DNA of 7,394 nucleotides from the NCBI GenBank assembly GCA_934247855.1, contig CAKQKA010000077.1:1-7394 (forward strand), written 5' to 3'. Shown in pieces: positions 1 through 5,985 of the stretch. Source of the stretch: an uncultured Clostridia bacterium. GTDB taxonomy: Bacteria > Bacillota > Clostridia > Christensenellales > Borkfalkiaceae. The position numbers were made by a program, and so were the translations under genes. Under the pieces are notes generated by a model, which was given only the letters and a program-made list of their open reading frames with translations, ran no database searches and was not told the DNA's origin. Positions within the stretch are counted from its first letter, which is position 1. The number at the start of each line of letters is the position of its first letter.

Positions 1-140
1 TGCGGAAGTACGACGTAGAACCTTGCGTAATCGATATTGTCCGCACCGAGGCAGATAAACCGCCTTATCTGGTAATGATAAAGGGCGTAAAGGGCAAAAA
101 ACCGCAACTTAAAGATATAGGCGAGAGGTTGAATCAATAA
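1..140 (+). CDS. TrmN6/YabB-like tRNA1(Val) adenine methyltransferase, C-terminal end only
   Basis: This is the last 45 codons of a gene that begins before the window, read in the frame starting at base 3 and ending at the TAA at 138-140. The visible tail contains LVMIKGVKGKKPQL. It resembles the C-terminus of the TrmN6/YabB family, which usually reads like VLIEGIKGGKPEL near the end. These enzymes are SAM-dependent and methylate N6 of A37 in tRNA-Val. The gene order agrees, because in Bacillus and many clostridia yabB lies just upstream of rsmI (yabC). The stop codon overlaps the rsmI start (TAATG), so the two are probably co-transcribed and coupled. The SAM-binding and catalytic NPPY region is outside the window, so the identification rests on the tail and the context only. 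Confidence 0.72.
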   Translation, partial: RKYDVEPCVIDIVRTEADKPPYLVMIKGVKGKKPQLKDIGERLNQ

Positions 141-955
141 TGTTATATATAGTCGGAACGCCGATAGGCAACTTAAAAGATATAACGTACCGCGCGGTAG
201 AGGTTTTGCGCTCGGTCGACGAGATCGCGTGCGAGGATACCCGCCACACGCTCGGGCTTCTGAACGCTTATGACATTAAAAAACCGCTTTTTGCATGCCA
301 CAAATTCAACGAGCACGCGGCGAGCGAGAAAATAATTGAAAAGCTCAAAGAAGGCAAAAATATCGCGCTTGTTTCGGATGCCGGCATGCCGCTAATATCC
401 GATCCCGGTTGCATTCTCGTTAAAGAATTGATTGCAAATAACCTTGAATACACAGTCATTCCGGGAGCGTCGGCGTTTGTTTGCGCGCTTATTTTGTCGG
501 GATTGTTGGATTATCGGTTTTCGTTTGTGGGTTTTTTGCCCGATAAAAATTCGGAATGTAAAAAACTGCTCGCAAAATATGCCGATGCCGATTGCCCGCT
601 CGTATTCTATGCAGCCCCGCACGATGTTGACGATACCGTAAAACGTTTATACGAAGCGTTCGGTGATAGGCGTGCCGTTTGCGTCCGAGAAATTACAAAG
701 ACTTTTGAACAACGCGTAGAGTTTACCTTAAAAGAGGGTTACAACGGCGAAAGAAAGGGTGAATTCGTTATTATCGTGGACGGTGCAAAAGTTGCCGATA
801 AAACAAGCGAAATGCCCGTTAACGAACATATAGCCCTATATTTGAGCAAAGGTTACAGCAAAAAAGACGCAATAAAAGCGGTTGCTAAAGACCGCGGCGT
901 TACCAAAAACGAAATTTACATGCAAGCACTCGATTTAGAAACGGACGGTGAATAA
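140..955 (+). CDS. rsmI: 16S rRNA (cytidine(1402)-2'-O)-methyltransferase RsmI
   Basis: RsmI is a cytoplasmic SAM-dependent enzyme that 2'-O-methylates C1402 in the decoding centre of 16S rRNA. The 271-residue protein has the family signatures in order: GTPIGNLKDIT at residues 6-16, CEDTRHT at 31-37, SDAGMPLISDPG at 79-90 and the IPGASA loop at 107-112. This is the tetrapyrrole-methylase fold. The last ~45 residues (SKGYSKKDAIKAVAKDRGV) look like the small C-terminal helical domain typical of RsmI. Length is normal for the family. The start ATG overlaps the upstream stop and has a GAGAGG site at 123-128, 11 bases before it. The next gene begins directly after the stop. Nothing appears truncated or broken. 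Confidence 0.97.
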   Translation: MLYIVGTPIGNLKDITYRAVEVLRSVDEIACEDTRHTLGLLNAYDIKKPLFACHKFNEHAASEKIIEKLKEGKNIALVSDAGMPLISDPGCILVKELIANNLEYTVIPGASAFVCALILSGLLDYRFSFVGFLPDKNSECKKLLAKYADADCPLVFYAAPHDVDDTVKRLYEAFGDRRAVCVREITKTFEQRVEFTLKEGYNGERKGEFVIIVDGAKVADKTSEMPVNEHIALYLSKGYSKKDAIKAVAKDRGVTKNEIYMQALDLETDGE

Positions 956-1624
956 ATGGGCATAACCAAAAGCGATTTTATGCGCGGAATGCAGTGCGAC
1001 AAAATGCTGTGGCTCGATAAGCATAAACCCGAAGAAAAAATCATACCCGATGAAGTGCAGATTCGGCTTGACGCGGGCAATGAATTCGGAGATAACGCTA
1101 TGGGCATTTTCGGCGAGTATACCGAGGTTACCGCTTACAAACCCGACGGCTCGCTTGACTTTAAAAAAATGCTGGAAAACACAAAGGAGTGTATCGAAAA
1201 CGGCGTTTCGGTTATATGCGAGGGTGCGTTTTTGTGGTACGGCAATTATTGCGCCGTCGATATTCTAAAATTGACCGGAAAAGGGTACGAAATGTACGAA
1301 ATAAAGAACTCCGATTCGGTTAAAGAGCAGTTTATAAAAGACGCGGCGTTCCAATATTTTATTTTAAAAAAATGCGGAATTAAACTCTCAAAAGTTTTTA
1401 TCGGTTATAATTCGAACGGCAAAGTTGCGTTTTCGGACGTAACGGGTGCATGTCGTGAATATTATTCATTGATCAGTGAAAATATATTCAGATTGAACAA
1501 GGTGAAGTTTGCAAAAACCGAACCTTGCGTGCATATGGGCGGTCAATGCGATTTTCCGTACGAATGCTGGTATAAGGATTATTGTAAGAGGGAACAAGCC
1601 GAAAACGGCGGTGATAGCGAATGA
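956..1624 (+). CDS. Stand-alone Cas4/RecB-like PD-(D/E)XK nuclease with probable Fe-S cluster (DUF2779 N-terminal type)
   Basis: A 222-residue protein resembling the N-terminal nuclease part of DUF2779 proteins and the Cas4/Dna2 group. The opening ITKSDFMRGMQCDKMLWLDK matches the start of DUF2779 family members. Candidate catalytic residues are E89, D102, E115-x-K117 (YEIKNS) and Q133 (AFQYF), in the normal order of a PD-(D/E)XK core. C14 plus C198, C204 and C210 match the one-plus-three cysteine layout of Cas4/AddB 4Fe-4S nucleases; C191 is an extra cysteine. The much larger C-terminal DUF2779 region of full-length relatives is absent, and the reading frame is clean, so this appears to be a short form rather than a broken gene. 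The start abuts the rsmI stop, with GGACGGTGA at 943-951 as the likely ribosome site. No CRISPR array or cas gene is nearby, so a role in spacer acquisition is not supported. The DNA or RNA substrate is unknown. Confidence 0.75.
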   Translation: MGITKSDFMRGMQCDKMLWLDKHKPEEKIIPDEVQIRLDAGNEFGDNAMGIFGEYTEVTAYKPDGSLDFKKMLENTKECIENGVSVICEGAFLWYGNYCAVDILKLTGKGYEMYEIKNSDSVKEQFIKDAAFQYFILKKCGIKLSKVFIGYNSNGKVAFSDVTGACREYYSLISENIFRLNKVKFAKTEPCVHMGGQCDFPYECWYKDYCKREQAENGGDSE

Positions 1625-2487
1625 AAAACTGTGTTGTAACAAACGCCTATCTCAATACGAACGCATTTATCGAACTGAAAACTGCGCTTAAAAATTCCTT
1701 TGAAGAACTAGGCGAAAAGGTTGAATTTTTAACAAACGCACAGGCGTATTCGCTTTGTGAAAAAGACGGAAACGGGCAGCCGATATTGTTTTTCGACAAG
1801 GATACAATTCTATGTCGATTATTGGAAAAACGGGGCTATAGGTCGGTTAACTGCTCAAAAGTGATAGAAAATTGCGACGATAAAGCCAAAACGTATGCCA
1901 AACTTTTCGGTTTTGTTCCCATGCCGAAAACTATTATTGCGCCGTTCACTTTTGAAAACATAGGGTATACCGATTTCGATTTTGTGCGGCAAGCGGAAGA
2001 GAAATTGCGCTATCCCATAATTATAAAGGACGGCAAAGGTTCGTTCGGGCGGCAGGTTTATAAAGTCGAAAATAAGGCGCAACTGATTGAAAAGCTTAAA
2101 ATTTTGCAAGGACGGTCGATTGTCATGCAGGAGTTCATTGCCGAAAGCGCAGGGCGCGATTTTCGCGTTTACGTTGTAGGCGGTAAAGCTGTGGCAGGCG
2201 GCGAAAGAGTGAACAAAAACGATTTCAGATCCAACGTTCAGTCGGGCGGCGTAATGCGTTCTATAGATGTAAACGGTTCGGTAAAATATAAAGAAATTAC
2301 ACTTTTAGCCGAAAAGACGGCAAAAATAATGGGTGCAGACTTTGCCGGGGTGGATATTTTATTATCCGATAAAGGAGCACTCGTTTGCGAAGTCAATTCC
2401 AACGCGCATTTTTCAGCACTTTCAAAAGCCACGGGTGTGGACGTTGCGAAGAAAATAGTCGAGCATTATTTATCTTTAAAAAAATAA
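1621..2487 (+). CDS. RimK-like ATP-grasp ligase, substrate unknown
   Basis: A 288-residue ATP-grasp enzyme of the RimK type. These enzymes use ATP to join a carboxylate to an amine, often an amino acid to a peptide or cofactor. Visible elements are the nucleotide-binding strand and glycine loop IIIKDGKGSFG (residues 133-143, with K136 the likely ATP-contacting lysine), the hinge VMQEFI (168-173, E171), the GRDFRVYVVGGKAVAG stretch (178-193), N205, and the metal-binding end D245 with CEVNSN (256-261; E257 and N259). The N-terminal ~100 residues form the pre-ATP-grasp domain and are cysteine-rich (C4, C46, C65, C78, C85). The start codon sits inside the previous gene's end (ATGA overlap), with GGCGGTGAT at 1607-1615 as an SD-like site, implying coupled translation with the nuclease. 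Ribosomal protein S6 glutamylation is the founding RimK function, but the sequence does not identify the substrate here. Confidence 0.85.
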   Translation: MKNCVVTNAYLNTNAFIELKTALKNSFEELGEKVEFLTNAQAYSLCEKDGNGQPILFFDKDTILCRLLEKRGYRSVNCSKVIENCDDKAKTYAKLFGFVPMPKTIIAPFTFENIGYTDFDFVRQAEEKLRYPIIIKDGKGSFGRQVYKVENKAQLIEKLKILQGRSIVMQEFIAESAGRDFRVYVVGGKAVAGGERVNKNDFRSNVQSGGVMRSIDVNGSVKYKEITLLAEKTAKIMGADFAGVDILLSDKGALVCEVNSNAHFSALSKATGVDVAKKIVEHYLSLKK

Positions 2488-2506
2488 ATTGAATCACAAA
2501 AAATAT

Positions 2507-2536
2507 GAATACCTTCCGATTTTTGCGTCAATAATT
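2507..2536 (+). promoter_or_regulatory. Possible sigma-F-like promoter for spoIIR
   Basis: GAATA (2507-2511), a 15-base spacer and GTCAATAATT (2527-2536) resemble the sigma-F pattern GYWTA-N15/16-GGNRANANTW, with one mismatch in each box. spoIIR is a known sigma-F target in Bacillus, and the gap upstream of the gene is only 80 bases, so a promoter is expected close by. The match was made by eye in AT-rich DNA and could be chance. Confidence 0.3.
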
Positions 2537-2567
2537 ATGACGTAATAAATTTCGGAAGGTATTTTTT
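2508..2567 (+). terminator. Long terminator-like hairpin that encloses the spoIIR ribosome-binding site
   Basis: The arms AATACCTTCCGA (2508-2519) and TCGGAAGGTATT (2552-2563) pair perfectly over 12 bp. A second inner stem CGTCA/TGACG (2526-2530 and 2538-2542) closes a 7-base loop, with an A/T-rich internal loop between the stems. Six T residues (2562-2567) end the element. It starts 20 bases after the ATP-grasp stop, as expected for an intrinsic terminator of the rsmI operon. Unusually, the T-run is followed immediately by the spoIIR ATG, and the GGAAGG of the 3' arm is the only SD-like sequence available to spoIIR. Confidence 0.75.
2554..2559 (+). promoter_or_regulatory. spoIIR Shine-Dalgarno sequestered in hairpin stem
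   Basis: GGAAGG lies 8 bases before the spoIIR ATG and is the only purine-rich site in the usual window. All six bases are paired with CCTTCC (2512-2517) when the full hairpin forms, so ribosome access would depend on where the transcript begins. Confidence 0.6.
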
Positions 2568-3068
2568 ATGAAGTTTTTTCGCATAATCCTGATTTGCTGT
2601 TGCATAATAGTTTTAGTCGGTTCGAACATGGCTTGTGAAAACAAGACGGAATACCTGCGTATTCACGTTCGGGCAAATTCCGATAGTTCGGTCGATCAGA
2701 AAGTGAAGTATGAGATTAAAGACGAAATAGTCGAATATTTAACGCCGATACTTAATGATTGCTCTTCTAAAAACGAAGCCATATTGAAAATAAGAGATAG
2801 CAAAAGTGCCGTAAATCGACTTATAGACGGCTTTTTAAAACAAAAAGGTTTTAATTATACAAGCAAAATATCTATTCGGCGCGAAAATTTTCCTACAAGG
2901 GTTTACGACGGAACTACTTTGCCCGCAGGCGAATATGAGGCGGTAATAGTTGAACTCGGTAAAGCCGAAGGCGCGAACTGGTGGTGTGTGGTTTATCCGC
3001 CGCTCTGTTTTTCGGGCGGGAAAGTAAGGTATAAATCACTGCTCGGAGAGCTGTTTTGCAAGGCTTAA
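2568..3068 (+). CDS. spoIIR: Stage II sporulation protein R (SpoIIR), short form
   Basis: SpoIIR is made in the forespore under sigma-F, secreted into the intermembrane space, and triggers the SpoIIGA protease to process pro-sigma-E in the mother cell. The 166-residue protein has a hydrophobic N-terminal export segment (about residues 4-20). The family signatures follow: YLRIHVRANSDSSVDQKVK (29-47), FPTRVYDGTTLPAGEYEAV (108-126) and NWWCVVYPPLCF (137-148). The Bacillus protein is over 200 residues. Here the region after PPLCF is cut to 18 residues, ending in a helix-like KVRYKSLLGELF that may be the normal C-terminal helix with the variable linker removed. C23 after NMA is a poor lipobox, so ordinary signal cleavage or an uncleaved anchor is more likely. 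The start is fixed by the GGAAGG site at 2554-2559, and there is no in-frame alternative with a better site. Confidence 0.93.
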   Translation: MKFFRIILICCCIIVLVGSNMACENKTEYLRIHVRANSDSSVDQKVKYEIKDEIVEYLTPILNDCSSKNEAILKIRDSKSAVNRLIDGFLKQKGFNYTSKISIRRENFPTRVYDGTTLPAGEYEAVIVELGKAEGANWWCVVYPPLCFSGGKVRYKSLLGELFCKA

Positions 3069-3114
3069 AGCAGGATAATGCTATTTATAATTATGCATAA
3101 ATCCTTGCTTGTTT
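3069..3114 (+). terminator. Probable weak intrinsic terminator after spoIIR
   Basis: The imperfect hairpin starts right after the spoIIR stop. AGCA-GGAT (3069-3076) pairs with ATCC-TGCT (3101-3109) around a single bulged T. An inner ATGC/GCAT (3078-3081 and 3095-3098) closes a 13-base AT loop. The tail TTGTTT is a poor U-tract, so termination may be partial. It separates spoIIR from sleB. Confidence 0.42.
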
Positions 3115-3148
3115 CGGTGCAAAAACATGACATAAGCACTCTCGTTTT

Positions 3149-3178
3149 TTGACATCGGCTTTTAAAATTTGCTTTAAA
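3149..3178 (+). promoter_or_regulatory. Possible sigma-A-type promoter upstream of sleB
   Basis: A perfect TTGACA (3149-3154) is followed after 18 bases by TTTAAA (3173-3178), a 4-of-6 match to the -10 consensus. sleB is normally a forespore sigma-G gene, and no convincing sigma-G boxes were found by eye between 3069 and 3250. This is therefore only a candidate, and the TTGACA may be fortuitous in AT-rich DNA. Confidence 0.25.
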
Positions 3179-3217
3179 TACAGGCAATTACGCTTTGCTT
3201 TAAATATTTGGTTTAAA
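3158..3217 (+). repeat. Repeated GCTTTAAA elements in the sleB upstream region
   Basis: TTTGCTTTAAATA occurs twice exactly, at 3168-3180 and 3194-3206, 26 bases apart. Related copies flank these: GCTTTTAAAA at 3158-3167 and GGTTTAAA at 3210-3217. Several starts fall on a 13-base register (3168, 3194, and TTTGGTTTAAA at 3207). The function is not recognised; the elements could be a binding site or AT-rich spacer DNA. Confidence 0.5.
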
Positions 3218-3248
3218 GGGAGTGTATGTATATAAACGATTTTTTATC

Positions 3249-3255
3249 AAGGAGG
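3249..3255 (+). promoter_or_regulatory. Strong Shine-Dalgarno of sleB
   Basis: AAGGAGG lies only 4 bases before the ATG at 3260. It fixes that start in preference to an out-of-frame ATG at 3226. Confidence 0.85.
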
Positions 3256-3259
3256 ATTT

Positions 3260-3970
3260 ATGAAAAAAACGTTAAAGACAACCGCGATGGTTCTGGCGAT
3301 TGCGGTTTTGCTCGGAATTTCGGGCTTTACGATTTATAAGGTTGAAAGCGATAACGCCCGAACCGTTGCCGTCGCCGTGATTTCGCAAGGCAGTCGCGGC
3401 GAAACGGTTAAACTGATTCAGCAAAAGCTGAAAAGATGGGGTTATTACAACGGAGCCATTGACGGAATTTACGGCAGCGCAACCAAGAAAGCCGTAAAAT
3501 ATTTTCAGTCTAAAAACGGACTTACCGCCGACGGAATCGTAGGCAACAAGACGCTTGCCGCGCTTGGTATTTCTTTAAACGGAAGCTCGCAGACGAGTAG
3601 CTCGGGCACGAGTTATTCAAATACCGACGTGACTTTGCTTGCAAGACTTATTTACGGCGAGGCTCGCGGAGAAAATTTTACAGGTCAGGTTGCGGTCGGC
3701 GCGGTCGTTATGAACAGAGTTAAAAGCAGTTCGTTCCCCAATACCATATCGGGCGTAATCTATCAGCCGTATGCGTTTACCGCGGTTGCGGACGGACAAA
3801 TCAATTTCTCGCCCGACGCTACGGCGATCAGGGCGGCAAAGCAGGCTATGAACGGTTACGATCCGACTTACGGCGCAATCTATTACTACAATCCCGCTAT
3901 AGCGACGAGTACATGGATTTTTTCGCGTAAGACGACTATAACCATAGGTAATCACGTTTTTGCAAAGTAA
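3260..3970 (+). CDS. sleB: Spore cortex-lytic enzyme SleB
   Basis: SleB is a lytic transglycosylase stored in dormant spores that cuts cortex peptidoglycan containing muramic-delta-lactam during germination. The 236-residue protein begins with a signal or anchor segment (hydrophobic about residues 9-27). A PG_binding_1 domain follows (about 44-103), with the repeated pattern IQQKLKRWGYYNGAIDGIYG and GLTADGIVGNKTLAALG. Next comes a Ser/Gly/Thr-rich linker (about 107-121) and the Hydrolase_2/SleB catalytic domain (about 125-236). E134 in IYGEARGE is the expected catalytic glutamate. VAVGAVVMNRV (144-154) and NPAIATSTWIFSR (211-223) are further family motifs. It is shorter than the ~305-residue Bacillus protein. 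ypeB follows after 12 bases, the classic sleB-ypeB pair, whose products depend on each other for spore assembly and stability. Confidence 0.95.
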   Translation: MKKTLKTTAMVLAIAVLLGISGFTIYKVESDNARTVAVAVISQGSRGETVKLIQQKLKRWGYYNGAIDGIYGSATKKAVKYFQSKNGLTADGIVGNKTLAALGISLNGSSQTSSSGTSYSNTDVTLLARLIYGEARGENFTGQVAVGAVVMNRVKSSSFPNTISGVIYQPYAFTAVADGQINFSPDATAIRAAKQAMNGYDPTYGAIYYYNPAIATSTWIFSRKTTITIGNHVFAK

Positions 3971-3975
3971 GGAGG
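3968..3975 (+). promoter_or_regulatory. ypeB Shine-Dalgarno overlapping the sleB stop
   Basis: TAAGGAGG contains the sleB stop codon TAA and a full AAGGAGG, 7 bases before the ATG at 3983. It supports this start for the unusual long form of YpeB and suggests that translation of the pair is linked. Confidence 0.8.
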
Positions 3976-3982
3976 ACGACAT

Positions 3983-5911
3983 ATGCAGGAAAATAAAAAC
4001 AGTGCGATAGAAAAAACCGAAAAACTTGCCGAAAACGCTAATACAAGCCATATTTCGGAAGATACGGCTAAGGTAAAAAAGAGTACGGCAAAGAGCGGCA
4101 AAAAAGCCGAAAGCGCGAAAAACGTTAAAAACGCAAAGGCTAAAGATAAGGCTAAAGATAAAAAAGCCGTGCTTGCCGCCAAGCAAAAACGCGAAGAAGA
4201 ACGCGCTGAATTAAGAATGAAAAAAGCCGAAGAAAAGGCTGCGAAAAAAGCGGAGAAAAAACGCCTTGCGCTTGAAAAGAAAGAAGCGGCGAAGAAAAAA
4301 CGCGAAAGCATTAAGGAATTGAAGATTAAAAAGCGCGAAGAGCGCATTGCCCGCCGCGACGCTTTGAAGCACGAAACAAAAGAGCAAAGGCTTGAACGCA
4401 TCGCCGCAGAAAAGCAGGCAAGACTTGAATTTAAACGCGAAAGACAGCAACGCCGCGCGGAGGCTAAAGCCGAAAAACGCAAACTTCGCGCCGAAATGCT
4501 CGTCGAAAAGCGTAGGGCGAAAGCCGAAGCAAAAGAACGCCGAGCCAAAGAGCGCAATTCGCGCAAGGTCAGCAGAAGCACTCGCGGAATAGGCGGGTGG
4601 CTTGCGGCGGTTATCTCTTTGGGGTGCTCGTGCTTAGTGCTTGCAACTCTTCTTGCGTTCAACGTGTTTATGACGGGCAGCGGCAGCGATATGCTCGCAG
4701 GCGCATATGCCAAATCGTTTTACGACCTTGTGGGGTACGTAGATAACATCGACGTGAACCTCGGCAAACTCGGCGTTTCGTCTGATAACGGCAGCAGACA
4801 GAAGATTTTGTCCGATATAGTAGTGCAGGCAAGTCTTGCCGAGGACGATCTTCAGGCTTTGCCGCTCGAGGACGAATCGAGATTTTACACCGTAAAATTC
4901 GTAAATCAGTTGTCCGATTTCGGCAAGTATCTTAACAACAAACTTATCGACGGCGAAAAGATGACCGAAAGCGATATGAACACCGTAGCGCAGTTTAAAA
5001 AGATCAATTCTGCTTTGAAAGAGGAACTCAACAATCTTGCAGGAAGCTTAGGCGACGGGTACGATTTTACCACGCTGCTAAGCGGTGAAGAGGAAAACGT
5101 AGTGCTTAAAAAGTTCAACGAATTGCAGTCCAATGCCGTAGATTATCCTAAAATGATTTACGACGGACCGTTCGCCGATGAACCCGAGAAAACCGCCAAA
5201 GACGTTAAGAAAACCGAAAATCCCATTGACGAAAACAAGGCGCTCGATTTGTTTAACGATTATCTTTCCGGCTATGATATAACCGACGCAAAGATTTGCG
5301 GAAAAGCCGACGGCGAGTCGTTTGCAACCTATCAGTTGCAGGCAAAAGCGGGCACGGCTAACGTAGAGTGTCAGATTTCGGACGACGGAAAACTTGTAAC
5401 GTTCAACTGGTTTATGGATTGCAAAGATAAGAATTATGACCGCGATCAGTGCATCGATATAGCGACTGAATTTTTGCAAAAGTGCGGCTATAAGTCGATT
5501 AAACCCGTATGGACTACCGAAAACGATAACACCGTTTATGTGAATTTCGTTCACCGCGAAAAGGACGACATTATCGTTTATGCCGACATGATCAAGGTTG
5601 AGGTTTGCATGGAACGCGGTAAAGTTACCGCAATGGACGCGACGAAATATCTTGAAAATCACAAGGACAGAGAATACTCCGCTCCTGCGCTGACCGTTGT
5701 CGAAGCCGAGCAGAAACTCAATAAAGATATCACTGTAGAAAGTTCTCGTCTTGCGATAATTCCCTTGGAAACCGGTAAAGAAAAACTCGCTTACGAATTT
5801 TTCGGCAAAGCGTCCGACGGAGATTACTATATCTATATCGACGCCGCAACCGGCAGAGAATTACAAATTTTTAAAGTGGTAGAAACCGACGAAGGAACTT
5901 TATTACTTTAA
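3983..5911 (+). CDS. ypeB: YpeB-family germination protein with a long charged N-terminal extension
   Basis: YpeB is a spore membrane protein needed for SleB to accumulate and stay intact. The 642-residue product has an N-terminal region (1-~203) made almost entirely of Lys, Arg, Glu and Ala, strongly suggestive of a helix or coiled coil. One membrane segment follows (about 204-230, GGWLAAVISLGCSCLVLATL). The YpeB core comes next: the ~240-380 helical region with QKILSDIVVQASLAEDDLQA and FVNQLSDFGKYL, the hallmark DYPKMIYDGPFAD at 387-399, then two PepSY-like repeats at about 490-555 and 565-632 (YYIYIDAATGRELQIF). Bacillus YpeB is about 450 residues, with only a short cytoplasmic tail, so the ~200-residue excess matches the charged extension. 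A full SD at 3968-3975 and continuous codon use support the long start. The extension would lie inside the forespore/core side of the membrane if topology is as in Bacillus (inference). Family assignment is firm; the function of the extension is unknown. Confidence 0.9.
   Translation: MQENKNSAIEKTEKLAENANTSHISEDTAKVKKSTAKSGKKAESAKNVKNAKAKDKAKDKKAVLAAKQKREEERAELRMKKAEEKAAKKAEKKRLALEKKEAAKKKRESIKELKIKKREERIARRDALKHETKEQRLERIAAEKQARLEFKRERQQRRAEAKAEKRKLRAEMLVEKRRAKAEAKERRAKERNSRKVSRSTRGIGGWLAAVISLGCSCLVLATLLAFNVFMTGSGSDMLAGAYAKSFYDLVGYVDNIDVNLGKLGVSSDNGSRQKILSDIVVQASLAEDDLQALPLEDESRFYTVKFVNQLSDFGKYLNNKLIDGEKMTESDMNTVAQFKKINSALKEELNNLAGSLGDGYDFTTLLSGEEENVVLKKFNELQSNAVDYPKMIYDGPFADEPEKTAKDVKKTENPIDENKALDLFNDYLSGYDITDAKICGKADGESFATYQLQAKAGTANVECQISDDGKLVTFNWFMDCKDKNYDRDQCIDIATEFLQKCGYKSIKPVWTTENDNTVYVNFVHREKDDIIVYADMIKVEVCMERGKVTAMDATKYLENHKDREYSAPALTVVEAEQKLNKDITVESSRLAIIPLETGKEKLAYEFFGKASDGDYYIYIDAATGRELQIFKVVETDEGTLLL
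4138..4161 (+). repeat. 12-bp tandem duplication in the ypeB extension
   Basis: GGCTAAAGATAA occurs twice head to tail (4138-4149 and 4150-4161), encoding repeated A-K-D-K. It shows that slippage-type duplication contributes to the low-complexity N-terminal region. Confidence 0.7.
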
Positions 5912-5985
5912 TTGTTAATATGTTTAAATGCGCGATAATCGACTTATAGACGGACTTTTAGGTTATTGTCGTGTATGGAATTGTT

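Noticed and set aside
956..1624. Cas4 of a CRISPR-Cas system
   Set aside because: The fold and cysteines are Cas4-like, but there is no repeat-spacer array and no cas1/cas2 in the window. The opening residues fit DUF2779 proteins better.
3226..3339. Small frame beginning at an ATG before sleB and overlapping its start
   Set aside because: It has only a crowded GGGAG 3 bases before the ATG, overlaps sleB out of frame, and its product resembles nothing. The AAGGAGG at 3249-3255 serves sleB.
3617..4186. Minus-strand frame across the sleB catalytic domain
   Set aside because: It overlaps well-conserved SleB and YpeB coding sequence on the + strand and shows no domain of its own.
3952..4713. Long open frame on the minus strand opposite the ypeB N-terminus and sleB end
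   Set aside because: It is the shadow of the Lys/Glu/Ala/Arg-rich codons (AAA, GAA, GCN, CGC), which give few stops on the other strand. Its Phe/Ser/Leu/Ala-rich product has no recognisable motif, and the + strand frame is clearly YpeB.
5078..5662. Minus-strand frame opposite the YpeB core
   Set aside because: The + strand encodes recognisable YpeB/PepSY motifs throughout; the reverse translation has no family features.
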